Positions 25,525 to 34,317 of a stretch of 45,859 bases of DNA are shown here, piece by piece (the stretch's first letter is position 1; every line of letters starts with the position of its first letter). The notes under the pieces are model-generated. The model worked only from the letters and a program-made list of their open reading frames with translations. It was not told the origin of the DNA and made no database searches. The stretch spans positions 1-45,859 of the forward strand of contig NZ_JAUQTB010000021.1 in the NCBI RefSeq assembly GCF_030580655.1, given 5' to 3'. The translations under genes were made by a program, and so were the position numbers. Source of the DNA: Paenibacillus lacisoli. GTDB lineage: Bacteria; Bacillota; Bacilli; Paenibacillales; Paenibacillaceae.

Positions 25525-25651
25525 TTCATGACGGGAGCAGTATTTCTTCCCCTATTGTAGGGGTCTCTGCCTACACTAGCCTTGATTTTCCGGTCTTGGA
25601 ATAGCATGATATAGACATTCACTCTCAATTGAAGCATTGGAGGAGATCCTT

Positions 25652-26515
25652 TTGAGCAACGCTTATCTGAATTGGTTTACCTCGGATCCGCAGTTTCCGT
25701 TCTTCATCCAATATGGCGGGCATGACACCGATACCGAGCTTCACCATCATGTTGACTTCACCGAGCTTGTGATCGTGCTGAATGGCACTGCCACTCATAT
25801 CGTGAACACGGAGGAGTTCTTCGTGAAGAAAGGTAACGTATTCGTCATTAACGGCGTTACGCCGCATGCGTATAAGGATCCTCATGACTTTAAAATATGC
25901 AATATTATGTTCCGTTCCCAAATGCTAAACACCGCCGGCCCGGATCTGCGGATCTCGAATGGTTATCAGGCCTTGTTTGTCCTGGAACCGTTCTACCGGA
26001 ATATCCATGCCTACCAGAGCAAACTCAGCTTATCCATCCCCAGTCTGGAATACGTTTCTTCGCTGATCTCCGATATGATTAAGGAATACCATGACCGCAT
26101 GCAGGGCTATCAGACGATGCTCGTATCACGTTTTATGGAGCTGGTAGTGTACCTGTCGAGACAATATGACAAGCAGGAAAATGGCGTCGACAGCAGCATG
26201 ATGCACCTGGCCAATGCCGTCTCCTATATTGAGGATCATTACCTCAAGCCCTTGTCCCTGGAGGAAATAGCAGAGCAGTCCAATATTTCAGTAAGGCACC
26301 TGAACCGGATCTTCCGTTCCTTTTATCAGATTTCACCTATCTCTTATCAGCACCGTCTGCGTCTGGAGCGCGCCTGCACCCTGCTCACGACGACCTCGCT
26401 GACAATTACGGAAATTTCTCATGAATGCGGATATAATGACAGCAATTATTTCACCCGCCAGTTCACCCGAAACTTCGGCCTTTCCCCGAAGGCATACAGG
26501 CAGCAGCGCGGATAA
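25652..26515 (+). CDS. AraC-family regulator with N-terminal cupin
   Basis: The roughly 287-residue protein has a cupin sensor (HHHVDFTELVIVLNGTATHIV, FVINGVTPHAY) and a C-terminal pair of helix-turn-helix motifs (about 185-285) ending CGYNDSNYFTRQFTRNFGLSP, typical of AraC/RhaS activators. It is divergent from the binding protein-GH43 operon, which it probably activates. The start is most likely TTG 25652, with GGAGGAG six nt ahead; the frame is open from a TTG at 25637 that overlaps that site. Confidence 0.9.
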   Translation: MSNAYLNWFTSDPQFPFFIQYGGHDTDTELHHHVDFTELVIVLNGTATHIVNTEEFFVKKGNVFVINGVTPHAYKDPHDFKICNIMFRSQMLNTAGPDLRISNGYQALFVLEPFYRNIHAYQSKLSLSIPSLEYVSSLISDMIKEYHDRMQGYQTMLVSRFMELVVYLSRQYDKQENGVDSSMMHLANAVSYIEDHYLKPLSLEEIAEQSNISVRHLNRIFRSFYQISPISYQHRLRLERACTLLTTTSLTITEISHECGYNDSNYFTRQFTRNFGLSPKAYRQQRG

Positions 26516-26520
26516 ACCAA

Positions 26521-26556
26521 AAAAAAGAAGCATCGACAGTCGTCGACACTTCTTTT
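26521..26556. terminator. Bidirectional terminator between araC-type and MMPL genes
   Basis: GAAG..TCGAC paired with GTCGA..CTTC, bounded by A and T runs, lies between the two convergent genes. Confidence 0.8.
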
Positions 26557-26560
26557 CCCC

Positions 26561-28951
26561 CTACTTCACTGCCTGACCCGTAGATTTACCTTTATTTAAA
26601 CTTCTCTCCGAAGCCTTCAGTTGAGCGATCAGCTTGTCGCCCTCCACATCCAGATTCGGGAGCAGGCGGTCGAGCCACTTGGGCAGCCACCACGCTTTAT
26701 CCCCGAATACAGCCATCAGCGCAGGAATCAGCGTCATACGGACAATAAAGGCATCGATCAGGATGCCAATCGCAAGCGCAAACCCGATCTGTTTGATCAT
26801 GATATCATCGGTGAAAATAAAACCAGCAAAGACAGATACCATAATCACCGCAGCGGCAAGAACGACACGGCTGGACTGCTCATAACCGTGAATGACGCTA
26901 TCTTTACCTTTATGCCCATGGACATAAGCTTCGCGCATCGAGCTGACAAGGAAAACCTGATAGTCCATAGCCAGGCCGTACAGGATACCTGTGACCATGA
27001 TCGGCATAAAGCTGAGCAGCGGACCGCCGGTGTCAAATCCGAAGAGGGAATGAACCCATCCCCACTGGAATACAGCCGTGGACATGCCGAATGTCGCAAG
27101 CACACTGAGTACAAAACCCACGGTTGCCTTAATCGGAACGATGATAGAACGGAATACGAGCAGCAGAATAATAATAGACAGAATAACAATAATGCCAATA
27201 TACAGCGGAAATGCCTCTGCCAACTTCTCCGACATATCGATGTTAATGGCCGTTACCCCGGTTACTCCGATGGACAGGTTGTTCCCTAGAGCTATATCCG
27301 ATTTCGGATCTCGAATTGCCTTAACCAGATCTTTGGTCGCTTCGTCATTGGGACCTGACTTTGGAATAAGGCTAATAATCGCCATATTCCCGGATTGGTT
27401 AACGCCCATTGGAGTAACAACAGCAACGTCCTCGTATTTCTGAAGCTCTGTCACAACATGGCCTAGCAGCTCCGGGGTCACCCGTTCAGAAGCGTTGTTG
27501 GTCTCTGCGACCAGGATCATCGGGCTGTTATACCCTTTGCCGAACCCTTTGGCTACCGCATCGTAGCTCTGACGGGCGGTCGTATCGAGATTAGCCGTCT
27601 CACTCGAAGGAATCCCCATATTCATTTTGGCTACAGGAATGGCTGCCGCACCTAGTATAACGATCGCACCCAGGATGACCAGAATACGATATTTTAATAC
27701 ACCCTTCACCCAGCGGTATGCAAATCCATGACGTTGTGTCGTCTTGGCACGCCCGCTGTTCTTCGCACGGCTCTTGGCTGAAACGATACGTTCACCAACC
27801 AGACCCAGCAGGGCCGGCAGCAGGGTAAGAGCAATCAGCACATTAACCAGTACGCTGGCTGCGGCAACCAGTGCCATGGTCGACAGAAATTCAATCCCGA
27901 TGACCAGCATGCCGCAAAGAGCGACAATAACAGTCATCCCCGCGAAGAATACGGCGCTGCCGGCCGTACCAACCGCCCGGCTGGCCGCCTCACGGGCACT
28001 TAATCCTTCATCCAGTATCATACGGCGCTGCCGGTTCACAATGAACAGGGAGTAATCGATCCCGACGGCAAGTCCGACCATGACGGCCAGAGCCGGTGTA
28101 ATGTCGGTCATGGTGATAAATTTGGATACCCCGAAGGCGCCGCCGACACTAATGGCTACACCCAGAAGCGCGCTCAGCAGCGGCAGTCCGGCGGCAACCA
28201 GAGATCCAAGCGTAATGAACAGCACGATCGCTGCGACGACGACCCCGATGATCTCGCCAGCACCGCCCAGACTGAATGCCCCCTTAAGCGTGTCACTAGG
28301 CAGCACTGTAATGCCTGAGTGGTTATCACCCGCAGCTTGAACCGTATCCAGGACAGAATCAATGACGGATGCGGGCACCGATTGCTGCTGCACAGTAAAT
28401 TGGAACTGGAACAGAGCAACGCTGCCATCGGAGGAAATCAGCACACCAGGCACGGGTGCTCCGTTCACGATAAGCGGTCCGTAGGGTGCGGCTGCAGCCC
28501 CTGGACTCTGCTGACCTGCTTGAGCGGAAGCCTCTGCCCCTGTACCTTCAGCAGCTCCTTGAGCAGCAGCGGCCTCGTCCGTTGCCGCCCCGGCGGCAGA
28601 AACTCCAGCTTGGGCGGCCAGCTCGGCCGGATTAATGACATACTCCTGATTATAAACTTCGTTAACAGCCTTGCTGAGCCGGGTTACGCGCTCGGGCGTG
28701 TCCAGCCGCTCTCCATCAGGAGCTGTGAAGACGACACTCGCCTGTCCGCCCGAAGCTGCGGGAAGTTCTTTGGCCAATTGATCCAGAACTTTCTGTGCTT
28801 CCGTGCCCTCAATTTTCATTTCCGAGCTTGCATGTATTCCATTAATGCCAATCATCGCAACGACAATACCCAGGATGGCGACCCAGCTTACAATAAAATA
28901 CCATGGTTTGTTAAAAGCTGATTTAGCTGCTTTGTAAAGAAAGGTTGACAT
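26561..28951 (-). CDS. MMPL/RND-family transporter
   Basis: This 796-residue protein has one N-terminal membrane segment (18-38), an outer domain, five or more segments (about 230-400), a second outer domain, and five more segments (about 590-750). This is the two-fold MMPL plan, with GLAVGIDYSLFIVNRQRR and GLAMDYQVFLVSSMREAY as the matching signature helices. It probably exports a lipid, antibiotic or toxic hydrophobic compound by proton exchange. Residues 108-156 are an Ala/Gly/Gln/Glu-rich insert in the first outer domain. It follows the TetR gene by 42 bp and is probably under its control. Confidence 0.92.
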   Translation of the reverse strand: MSTFLYKAAKSAFNKPWYFIVSWVAILGIVVAMIGINGIHASSEMKIEGTEAQKVLDQLAKELPAASGGQASVVFTAPDGERLDTPERVTRLSKAVNEVYNQEYVINPAELAAQAGVSAAGAATDEAAAAQGAAEGTGAEASAQAGQQSPGAAAAPYGPLIVNGAPVPGVLISSDGSVALFQFQFTVQQQSVPASVIDSVLDTVQAAGDNHSGITVLPSDTLKGAFSLGGAGEIIGVVVAAIVLFITLGSLVAAGLPLLSALLGVAISVGGAFGVSKFITMTDITPALAVMVGLAVGIDYSLFIVNRQRRMILDEGLSAREAASRAVGTAGSAVFFAGMTVIVALCGMLVIGIEFLSTMALVAAASVLVNVLIALTLLPALLGLVGERIVSAKSRAKNSGRAKTTQRHGFAYRWVKGVLKYRILVILGAIVILGAAAIPVAKMNMGIPSSETANLDTTARQSYDAVAKGFGKGYNSPMILVAETNNASERVTPELLGHVVTELQKYEDVAVVTPMGVNQSGNMAIISLIPKSGPNDEATKDLVKAIRDPKSDIALGNNLSIGVTGVTAINIDMSEKLAEAFPLYIGIIVILSIIILLLVFRSIIVPIKATVGFVLSVLATFGMSTAVFQWGWVHSLFGFDTGGPLLSFMPIMVTGILYGLAMDYQVFLVSSMREAYVHGHKGKDSVIHGYEQSSRVVLAAAVIMVSVFAGFIFTDDIMIKQIGFALAIGILIDAFIVRMTLIPALMAVFGDKAWWLPKWLDRLLPNLDVEGDKLIAQLKASERSLNKGKSTGQAVK

Positions 28952-28993
28952 CCGGTAGGTTTCTCCCCTTTATATGTAAAATTCAAACTCCCC

Positions 28994-29617
28994 CTAAAAT
29001 CCGTTACGCAAATAATTAAACATCGTCTCCAGATACTGATCAAAGGTCAAAGCCTCTGTTTCATCTCCGGCCGTCTCCCCGTTAATAAGAACTTTTACAC
29101 TCCCATCCAGCAAAGGCGTAATTGAACCATATACTGCCCCCGCTAATAAATGGGTGTATGCTTCTGGATACCGTCCGTTCAATGCCATGCTCACCATTTG
29201 CTGAGCTGAAATCTGCAGCTGATGAAAGGCGCTGAGAATGAAAGGTTCGAGCGTGGGATAGCGCTTGGACAGTGAGACAAGATCCCGCATTTTCCCGATA
29301 TGCTCCGTCACCAGCTGGGTCCGCATCAAACGATAAAAGATATCGAGAGGCTCCGTATCTGCATTTACCTCAGAAAGAATACGCTCTGCTTCTTGTGCAT
29401 CTGTCCCTTGAAAAGATACGGCAGCGGCCGCCACCGCTTCTTCCTTACAGGAGTAGTGGTTGGCGAATGTCCTTCTGGAGTAGCCCGCCTTCTGTACAAC
29501 ATCGTCTACAATGAAGCCATCCAGTCCCCGCTCCAGGGCAAGCTCGTACGACGCATCGGCTAGTGCATGAGCGGTTGCTTCTTTTTTGATATCACGAAGA
29601 CTGTGCTTTTGTATCAT
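28994..29617 (-). CDS. TetR/AcrR-family regulator
   Basis: The 207-residue protein has the TetR helix-turn-helix (VDDVVQKAGYSRRTFANHYSCKEE, about 37-60) and an all-helical ligand domain. It lies directly upstream of the MMPL exporter on the same strand, and such pairs usually form a self-repressed, drug-inducible unit. AAGGAGG lies 13 nt before ATG 29617, a wide gap, with a nearer AGAGGG that may serve. Confidence 0.88.
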   Translation of the reverse strand: MIQKHSLRDIKKEATAHALADASYELALERGLDGFIVDDVVQKAGYSRRTFANHYSCKEEAVAAAAVSFQGTDAQEAERILSEVNADTEPLDIFYRLMRTQLVTEHIGKMRDLVSLSKRYPTLEPFILSAFHQLQISAQQMVSMALNGRYPEAYTHLLAGAVYGSITPLLDGSVKVLINGETAGDETEALTFDQYLETMFNYLRNGF

Positions 29618-29741
29618 CCCTCTTAACTGGCCTCCTTTCTGGTGTTATAGTCATATTATTGCCCAAAGTGCATTTTTGCTCAATGGGTAACAGGTGACGG
29701 TAGTGTGAACGATAATGACGCTTTTCGAATCCCAAATATGC

Positions 29742-29776
29742 AAAAGGAGCAGCCGTATTCTGCAGCTGCTCCTTCT
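29742..29776 (-). terminator. Terminator after fbp
   Basis: On the minus strand AAGGAGCAGC and GCTGCTCCTT form a 10-bp stem followed by a short T run, 45 bp after the fbp stop. Confidence 0.8.
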
Positions 29777-29820
29777 CATATACATGTGTAATTTTCGCTG
29801 ACCTGACAAAACTGCTTCTT

Positions 29821-31752
29821 TTAATCCATGTACCGATATTCCATCAGGCTTTTCAGTACCGAGATTTTCTTCAGCAAGTTCTCTCCCACATTCGTCTCGC
29901 TAACCTTTTTTCTCTCCAGTTCTTTATCCACCAATCGTTTGACCGATAGGACGTCTGTTCCGTTGTGCAGCACATCCTCTTTGGAGTTGAACTTCTTGTG
30001 GGCTACCAGCTGCATGCCAAAGGAATTATACAGCAGTGTATATCCGGCGATGCCTGTGGTGGATTGATACGCTTTGGAGAAGCCTCCGTCGATAACAATC
30101 ATCTTTCCGTTTGCTTTAATCGGGCTTTCACCATTAATTTCTTTGACTGGTGTATGACCGTTGATAATGTGACCATGATCCGGATCCAGATCAAATTCCT
30201 CCAGGATTCTCCGGCAGGTCTCCTCATGCTCACGAAGATGATAATAAGGGTTCTTTTTCTCTTTGTGGGTCTCTTTATCCTTAATAAAATACCGCTCAAA
30301 GGTGGTCATGGCTCTCTTCCCAAATAATGATGAACGTTCTCCGCTCCAGAGATACCATACCATATCTGTCGCAAGATCATCCGTCTCTTCGGGATGGGCG
30401 AAGGCATACCGCAAATAAGATTCAAATACATCGAGTAATTTACGTCCTGAATAAGTCTTATCTTCGATACGCATCTCTTCCATATTACCTTCCTCGTCCA
30501 AAGGAATACAGCCATGAATCAATAAATTTCCATTATAGCGCAAATAGAGACTGCCTTTTTTCATAAGAAACTTCATGTGTCTGGCCAGCTTCTCGGAATG
30601 CTGAACGGAGAAGAGCAGCTTCTCGATGACCTGCTCTTCTTCCTCTAGCAGCTGTTCCGGCTGCTGCGGATTGACGGTTGCGAAGCAGGTGTTATCCAGC
30701 GGATAAGTTTTCCCATCCAAGGTAATTTCGTTTTTATCATAATTGATCTTCTCGAGCAGAAGCCGCTCCGACATGTTGAAATAAGGACGTCTCTTGATGA
30801 TGGGCATTTCGAGCTTAAACTGGATCATAGCAATCGCTTGATGAATCTTCGTAATCTGCAGCAGCTCTTGTTCTGTCATCGTTGTATGGGGCTGTACCTT
30901 CGGTCTGAAGGCAGGATTATCATCATAGTACCTCTCCGCCAGATTAAGCAGCGGGCGCAGATTGATGCCATATACATCTTCAATAATATCCAGATTGTCG
31001 TATCTGGCACAGATGCGAATGATATTGGCAAGACAGACCATAGAGCCGGCATAAGCACCGATCCACAGCACATCGTGATTCCCCCACTGAATATCAAGCG
31101 AATGGTAATGAATCAGCGTATCCATAATCCGATCCGGTTCAGGGCCGCGGTCATAAATATCCCCAACCACATGAAGATGATCAACCACCAGCTGCTGGGT
31201 CGTATAGGCGAGACCTATGATGAGCTTGTCCGCTTGTCCTAAAGATATAATTTGCTGGTAGATGGCCTCATAATAGGATTCCTTATTGTTGATGTCCGCT
31301 GTCTTGTACAGCAGCTCTTCAATGATGTAAACAAACCGGCTCGGCAAGGCTTTGCGCAATTTTGAGCGCGTATATTTGGAAGAGGCATACGAGATCAGCT
31401 TCAGCATCTGCTCAATCGTTTGTCTGTACCATTGATGCAGGGATCGCTTATTCGTAAAAGTCCCCTTAATCAGCTGTAACTTTTCTTCTGGATAATAGAC
31501 CAATGTAGCCAGTTCGCTAATTTCCTTCTCCGTTAATATTTCTCGGAACAGATCGTTTATTTTTTCTTTGACCTTACCCGATCCGTTTCTCAAAACATGC
31601 TGGAAAGCCTGGAACTCACCATGCAGATCACTTACAAAATGCTCGGTTCCCTTAGGGAGATTACTGATCGCCTCCAGATTGATAATTTCAGTTACAACTT
31701 TTTCTTCGGAATCGTATTTCTGAGCCAGTAAATCTAGAAATTGAGCATCCAA
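29821..31752 (-). CDS. fbp: Fructose-1,6-bisphosphatase, class III (Firmicutes type)
   Basis: This 643-residue metallophosphatase removes the 1-phosphate from fructose 1,6-bisphosphate in gluconeogenesis. Metal-binding motifs are SDLHGE (41-46), GDIYDRGPEPD, GNHDVLWIG and NGHTP, the calcineurin-like set used by class III Fbp. Length and N terminus agree with the family. The start is TTG 31752 with GGGAG nine nt ahead. The 335 bp upstream hold the MerR terminator and AT-rich sequence with no clear promoter. It is a single-gene unit. Confidence 0.94.
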   Translation of the reverse strand: MDAQFLDLLAQKYDSEEKVVTEIINLEAISNLPKGTEHFVSDLHGEFQAFQHVLRNGSGKVKEKINDLFREILTEKEISELATLVYYPEEKLQLIKGTFTNKRSLHQWYRQTIEQMLKLISYASSKYTRSKLRKALPSRFVYIIEELLYKTADINNKESYYEAIYQQIISLGQADKLIIGLAYTTQQLVVDHLHVVGDIYDRGPEPDRIMDTLIHYHSLDIQWGNHDVLWIGAYAGSMVCLANIIRICARYDNLDIIEDVYGINLRPLLNLAERYYDDNPAFRPKVQPHTTMTEQELLQITKIHQAIAMIQFKLEMPIIKRRPYFNMSERLLLEKINYDKNEITLDGKTYPLDNTCFATVNPQQPEQLLEEEEQVIEKLLFSVQHSEKLARHMKFLMKKGSLYLRYNGNLLIHGCIPLDEEGNMEEMRIEDKTYSGRKLLDVFESYLRYAFAHPEETDDLATDMVWYLWSGERSSLFGKRAMTTFERYFIKDKETHKEKKNPYYHLREHEETCRRILEEFDLDPDHGHIINGHTPVKEINGESPIKANGKMIVIDGGFSKAYQSTTGIAGYTLLYNSFGMQLVAHKKFNSKEDVLHNGTDVLSVKRLVDKELERKKVSETNVGENLLKKISVLKSLMEYRYMD

Positions 31753-31982
31753 AAGACATGTCTCCCTTCGAATTGGTGGTGTGATGATGACTTCAATTGC
31801 TGGTACAACGGGAAAATCAAAAATGATTCACTGCATTTAGCATGTCTGATTAGTCTTGTCTATAAACAAAATCACGGAACTCTGCTATATATACAATAAC
31901 ATAATCAAATAGATCCAGCTTGTCCTGCGTCAGGCACGGAATCGACACGAAGCGGGCGATTCGTTAATAGGCAAAGGATTAT

Positions 31983-32014
31983 AAAAAAAGCCATCCTGAT
32001 TAGGATGGCTTTTT
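31983..32014. terminator. Bidirectional terminator downstream of the MerR gene
   Basis: AGCCATCCT and AGGATGGCT form a 9-bp stem with a 4-nt loop, with seven A residues on one side and a T run on the other. Confidence 0.88.
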
Positions 32015-32087
32015 CAATGCTTTCCATATCAATCTATTAGCCTTCAGCAATCAACACACGAGAAGCAGTTTGATACGGTCGATGCGC

Positions 32088-32537
32088 TCACGCCTTCCGG
32101 GCAGTTGGCTTGTAAAAGACATCTCCATGCATATGCTGAATTCTGTCCCAGTTCCCCGGATTGGTCGTGTCTGGAGAGCGGTGGTTCAGCATGGCCTGGT
32201 ATAAAACCGTCTTTTCTTCCAAATGGGCAATGTGCTGTCTGGCTTCTTCAAGCTTAGCGAGCGCCGCTTTTTTATGCTCCATCATAAGTGCAAAGCGCTG
32301 CGGAATGGTCGAATCCCCTTCGAGGCAGAGATCAACATACGTTTTAATCGCTTCGATCGGCATCCCGGATTGCTTGAGACACTTGATACCATGCAGCCAG
32401 TTGATCGACTCTTCGTCGAACATCCGAATGTTATTGGGGTTGCGCTGTACGCTGGGCACAAGCCCTTTATCTGTGTAATAGCGCACGGCGTGTTCTGTAA
32501 GCCCTGTAATCTGGGCCGCTTCTTTGACCGTTAGCAT
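32088..32537 (-). CDS. MerR-family regulator (AdhR/NmlR-like)
   Basis: The 149-residue protein has the MerR helix-turn-helix (LTVKEAAQITGLTEHAVRYYTDKGL), a wing, and a dimer coiled coil (about 80-115). Cys53 in IKCLKQSGM is at the position of the aldehyde- or thiol-sensing Cys of AdhR and NmlR; Cys71 is a second one. It is divergent from an aldo-keto reductase gene whose promoter contains a MerR-like dyad, so it probably activates that gene on carbonyl stress. ATG 32537 has GAGGAGG seven nt ahead; a TTG at 32543 is less likely. Confidence 0.9.
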   Translation of the reverse strand: MLTVKEAAQITGLTEHAVRYYTDKGLVPSVQRNPNNIRMFDEESINWLHGIKCLKQSGMPIEAIKTYVDLCLEGDSTIPQRFALMMEHKKAALAKLEEARQHIAHLEEKTVLYQAMLNHRSPDTTNPGNWDRIQHMHGDVFYKPTARKA

Positions 32538-32578
32538 GTGCAATCCTCCTCAAAAACAAATTAATTGCAGAAAATCGC

Positions 32579-32609
32579 TTGCCTTCGTGTAACACGAAGG
32601 TCTTAAGCT
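32579..32609 (+). promoter_or_regulatory. MerR-type promoter of the aldo-keto reductase gene
   Basis: A perfect dyad CCTTCGTGT-A-ACACGAAGG (32582-32600) lies between -35 TTGCCT (32579-32584) and -10-like TAAGCT (32604-32609). The 19-bp spacer is the long spacing that MerR proteins compensate by twisting DNA. Confidence 0.7.
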
Positions 32610-32711
32610 TATTGTAATGCAAAGCAGCCGTAAGCGGAATCCCCGCTGCAGTTCCGATTTTGGGATACGTGCTGTTCGCTGCATACCATTTGATCACTGG
32701 GAGGAAGTGCA

Positions 32712-33563
32712 ATGCAAACTGTAACATTGAATAACGGAGTAAAAATGCCGATCATCGGCTTTGGTGTCTACCAAGTTCCGGATGCTGAAGAATGCGAGAA
32801 TACGGTATATGAAGCGCTGATGGCCGGTTACCGCCTGATCGACACCGCCGCCGGTTATCTGAATGAGGAAGCCGTCGGTCGCGCGATCAAGCGCAGCGGT
32901 ATACCACGTAAAGAGCTGTTCATTACGACCAAGCTCTGGGTTCAGGACGCCAGCTACGAGAGTGCCAAGCTGGCATTTGCCAAGTCCCTGAAGAAGCTGC
33001 AGCTCGACTATCTCGACCTCTACCTTATTCACCAGCCGTTTGGTGATTACTACGGCGCTTGGCGTGCGATGGAAGAACTGTATCGCGAAGGCAAGATTAA
33101 GGCGATCGGGGTCAGCAACTTCCTGCCGGACCGCCTAATGGACCTTATTGTGCACAACGAAATCGTACCTGCTGTTAACCAAATCGAAACACACCCATTC
33201 TACCAACAGGCCGAGACTTCGGCTTTTATGAAAGAACAGGGAGTGCAGCACCAATCATGGGCACCGTTCGCTGAAGGCCTTAACAACATGTTCAGCAATG
33301 AAGTACTGGCCTCGGTCGCAGACAAACACAACAAGTCCGTTGCCCAAGTCGTGCTTCGATGGCTTGTTCAGCGTGGGATCTTTGTCATTCCGAAGTCGGT
33401 GAAAAAAGAACGGATCATCGAAAACTTCAATATTTTCGAGTTCGAGCTGAGCGCGGGCGATATTGAGCAGATTGCTGCTCTCGATACACGGGAAAGTCTC
33501 TTCGGCTCGTACCTTGATCCAAACGTCGCTAAAATGATGGGTAACTGGAAAGTGGATTTGTAA
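32712..33563 (+). CDS. Aldo/keto reductase
   Basis: This 283-residue AKR reduces aldehydes or ketones with NADPH. The catalytic tetrad is visible as Asp44, Tyr49, Lys74 and His107, and the cofactor loop IPKSVKKERIIEN follows near 238. GGGAGGAAG precedes the ATG. It is a single gene under the divergent MerR regulator, followed by a terminator. Likely roles are methylglyoxal or general aldehyde detoxification, inferred from the AdhR-type regulator. Confidence 0.93.
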   Translation: MQTVTLNNGVKMPIIGFGVYQVPDAEECENTVYEALMAGYRLIDTAAGYLNEEAVGRAIKRSGIPRKELFITTKLWVQDASYESAKLAFAKSLKKLQLDYLDLYLIHQPFGDYYGAWRAMEELYREGKIKAIGVSNFLPDRLMDLIVHNEIVPAVNQIETHPFYQQAETSAFMKEQGVQHQSWAPFAEGLNNMFSNEVLASVADKHNKSVAQVVLRWLVQRGIFVIPKSVKKERIIENFNIFEFELSAGDIEQIAALDTRESLFGSYLDPNVAKMMGNWKVDL

Positions 33564-33649
33564 ACGTGAATTGAAGCGTAAAGTCACAGTTATCAATGCT
33601 AGCTATAAAGATAGCTTGCTCAAACATAACAATTTTATTGTTTAAAAAT

Positions 33650-33684
33650 AAAAGGAGTCCGGCTTAATTAGCCGAGCTCCTTTT
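33650..33684 (+). terminator. Terminator after the aldo-keto reductase gene
   Basis: AAAGGAG..CGGCT pairs with AGCCG..CTCCTTTT around a short loop, 87 bp after the stop codon. Confidence 0.82.
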
Positions 33685-34213
33685 AATCATGGAAAGACAA
33701 TAGCCTATTATTGTTTCTCAGGTTTCAGTTTCCTGCTTTAAATCTATCAAATATTAAATATCCGATAAAAAACCCGCTTCTATCGTGACACCCCTGAATA
33801 GAACTTTATTACAAGACTTACAACAGGTCCGTGTGAAATAAACTGACTATTCCCTCTACATTTTCTGCTAGACCATAAATGATATCAAAGGTACTTCATA
33901 GTGTATGGCATAAAATGCGACTATATAAGCGTTCTTTCCATATGAAACACAACTTAATAACAGTACCTTATTATACGAAGAGAAGAATGAAAATTTTAGG
34001 TGAGGATCTCCACAATGTAAATATAACCACAACGCAACGCTTGTAGAGGTATATGACTTCGCCGCCTTTGTTTTAGGCTGCTGGATCAAGCAAGCCAAGA
34101 GTTCAGGCTCCTTCAAGGAGAAAGGCAATTGCTACATCGCTCCAAAAGCCTTGTTAGCCTTTCGAGAAAGAGCCTGCATTTTCCTTCCCTATCTCCTAAT
34201 CCCTAACCTGTAC
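33685..34213. other. Intergenic stretch without a recognised gene
   Basis: AT-rich sequence between two terminators. Short open frames exist on both strands (for example 33868-34128 minus), but none has a ribosome binding site or recognisable homology. I see no promoter or RNA family here. Confidence 0.5.
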
Positions 34214-34264
34214 CAAAAGAAAAGCCGAGCAAATGCCAGAAAATAATCCTGGATCTGCTCAGCT
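34214..34264 (-). terminator. Terminator after glmS
   Basis: On the minus strand AGCTGAGCAGATCCAG pairs with CTGGCATTTGCTCGGCT with a few G-U pairs, followed by TTTTCTTTT, 54 bp after the glmS stop. Confidence 0.8.
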
Positions 34265-34317
34265 CTGATATGAGTTTATTTGCTTCTCACATTCATTATC
34301 AACAACTCTCTAATCTC

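Noticed and set aside
33868..34128. 86-codon frame on the minus strand in the glmS-aldo-keto reductase gap
   Set aside because: No ribosome site, no recognisable domain, and odd hydrophobic/Ser-rich composition; likely chance.
34016..34246. Plus-strand open frame after a stop at about 34001-34003 that reads like protein
   Set aside because: It has no start codon with a ribosome site and runs into the glmS terminator hairpin.
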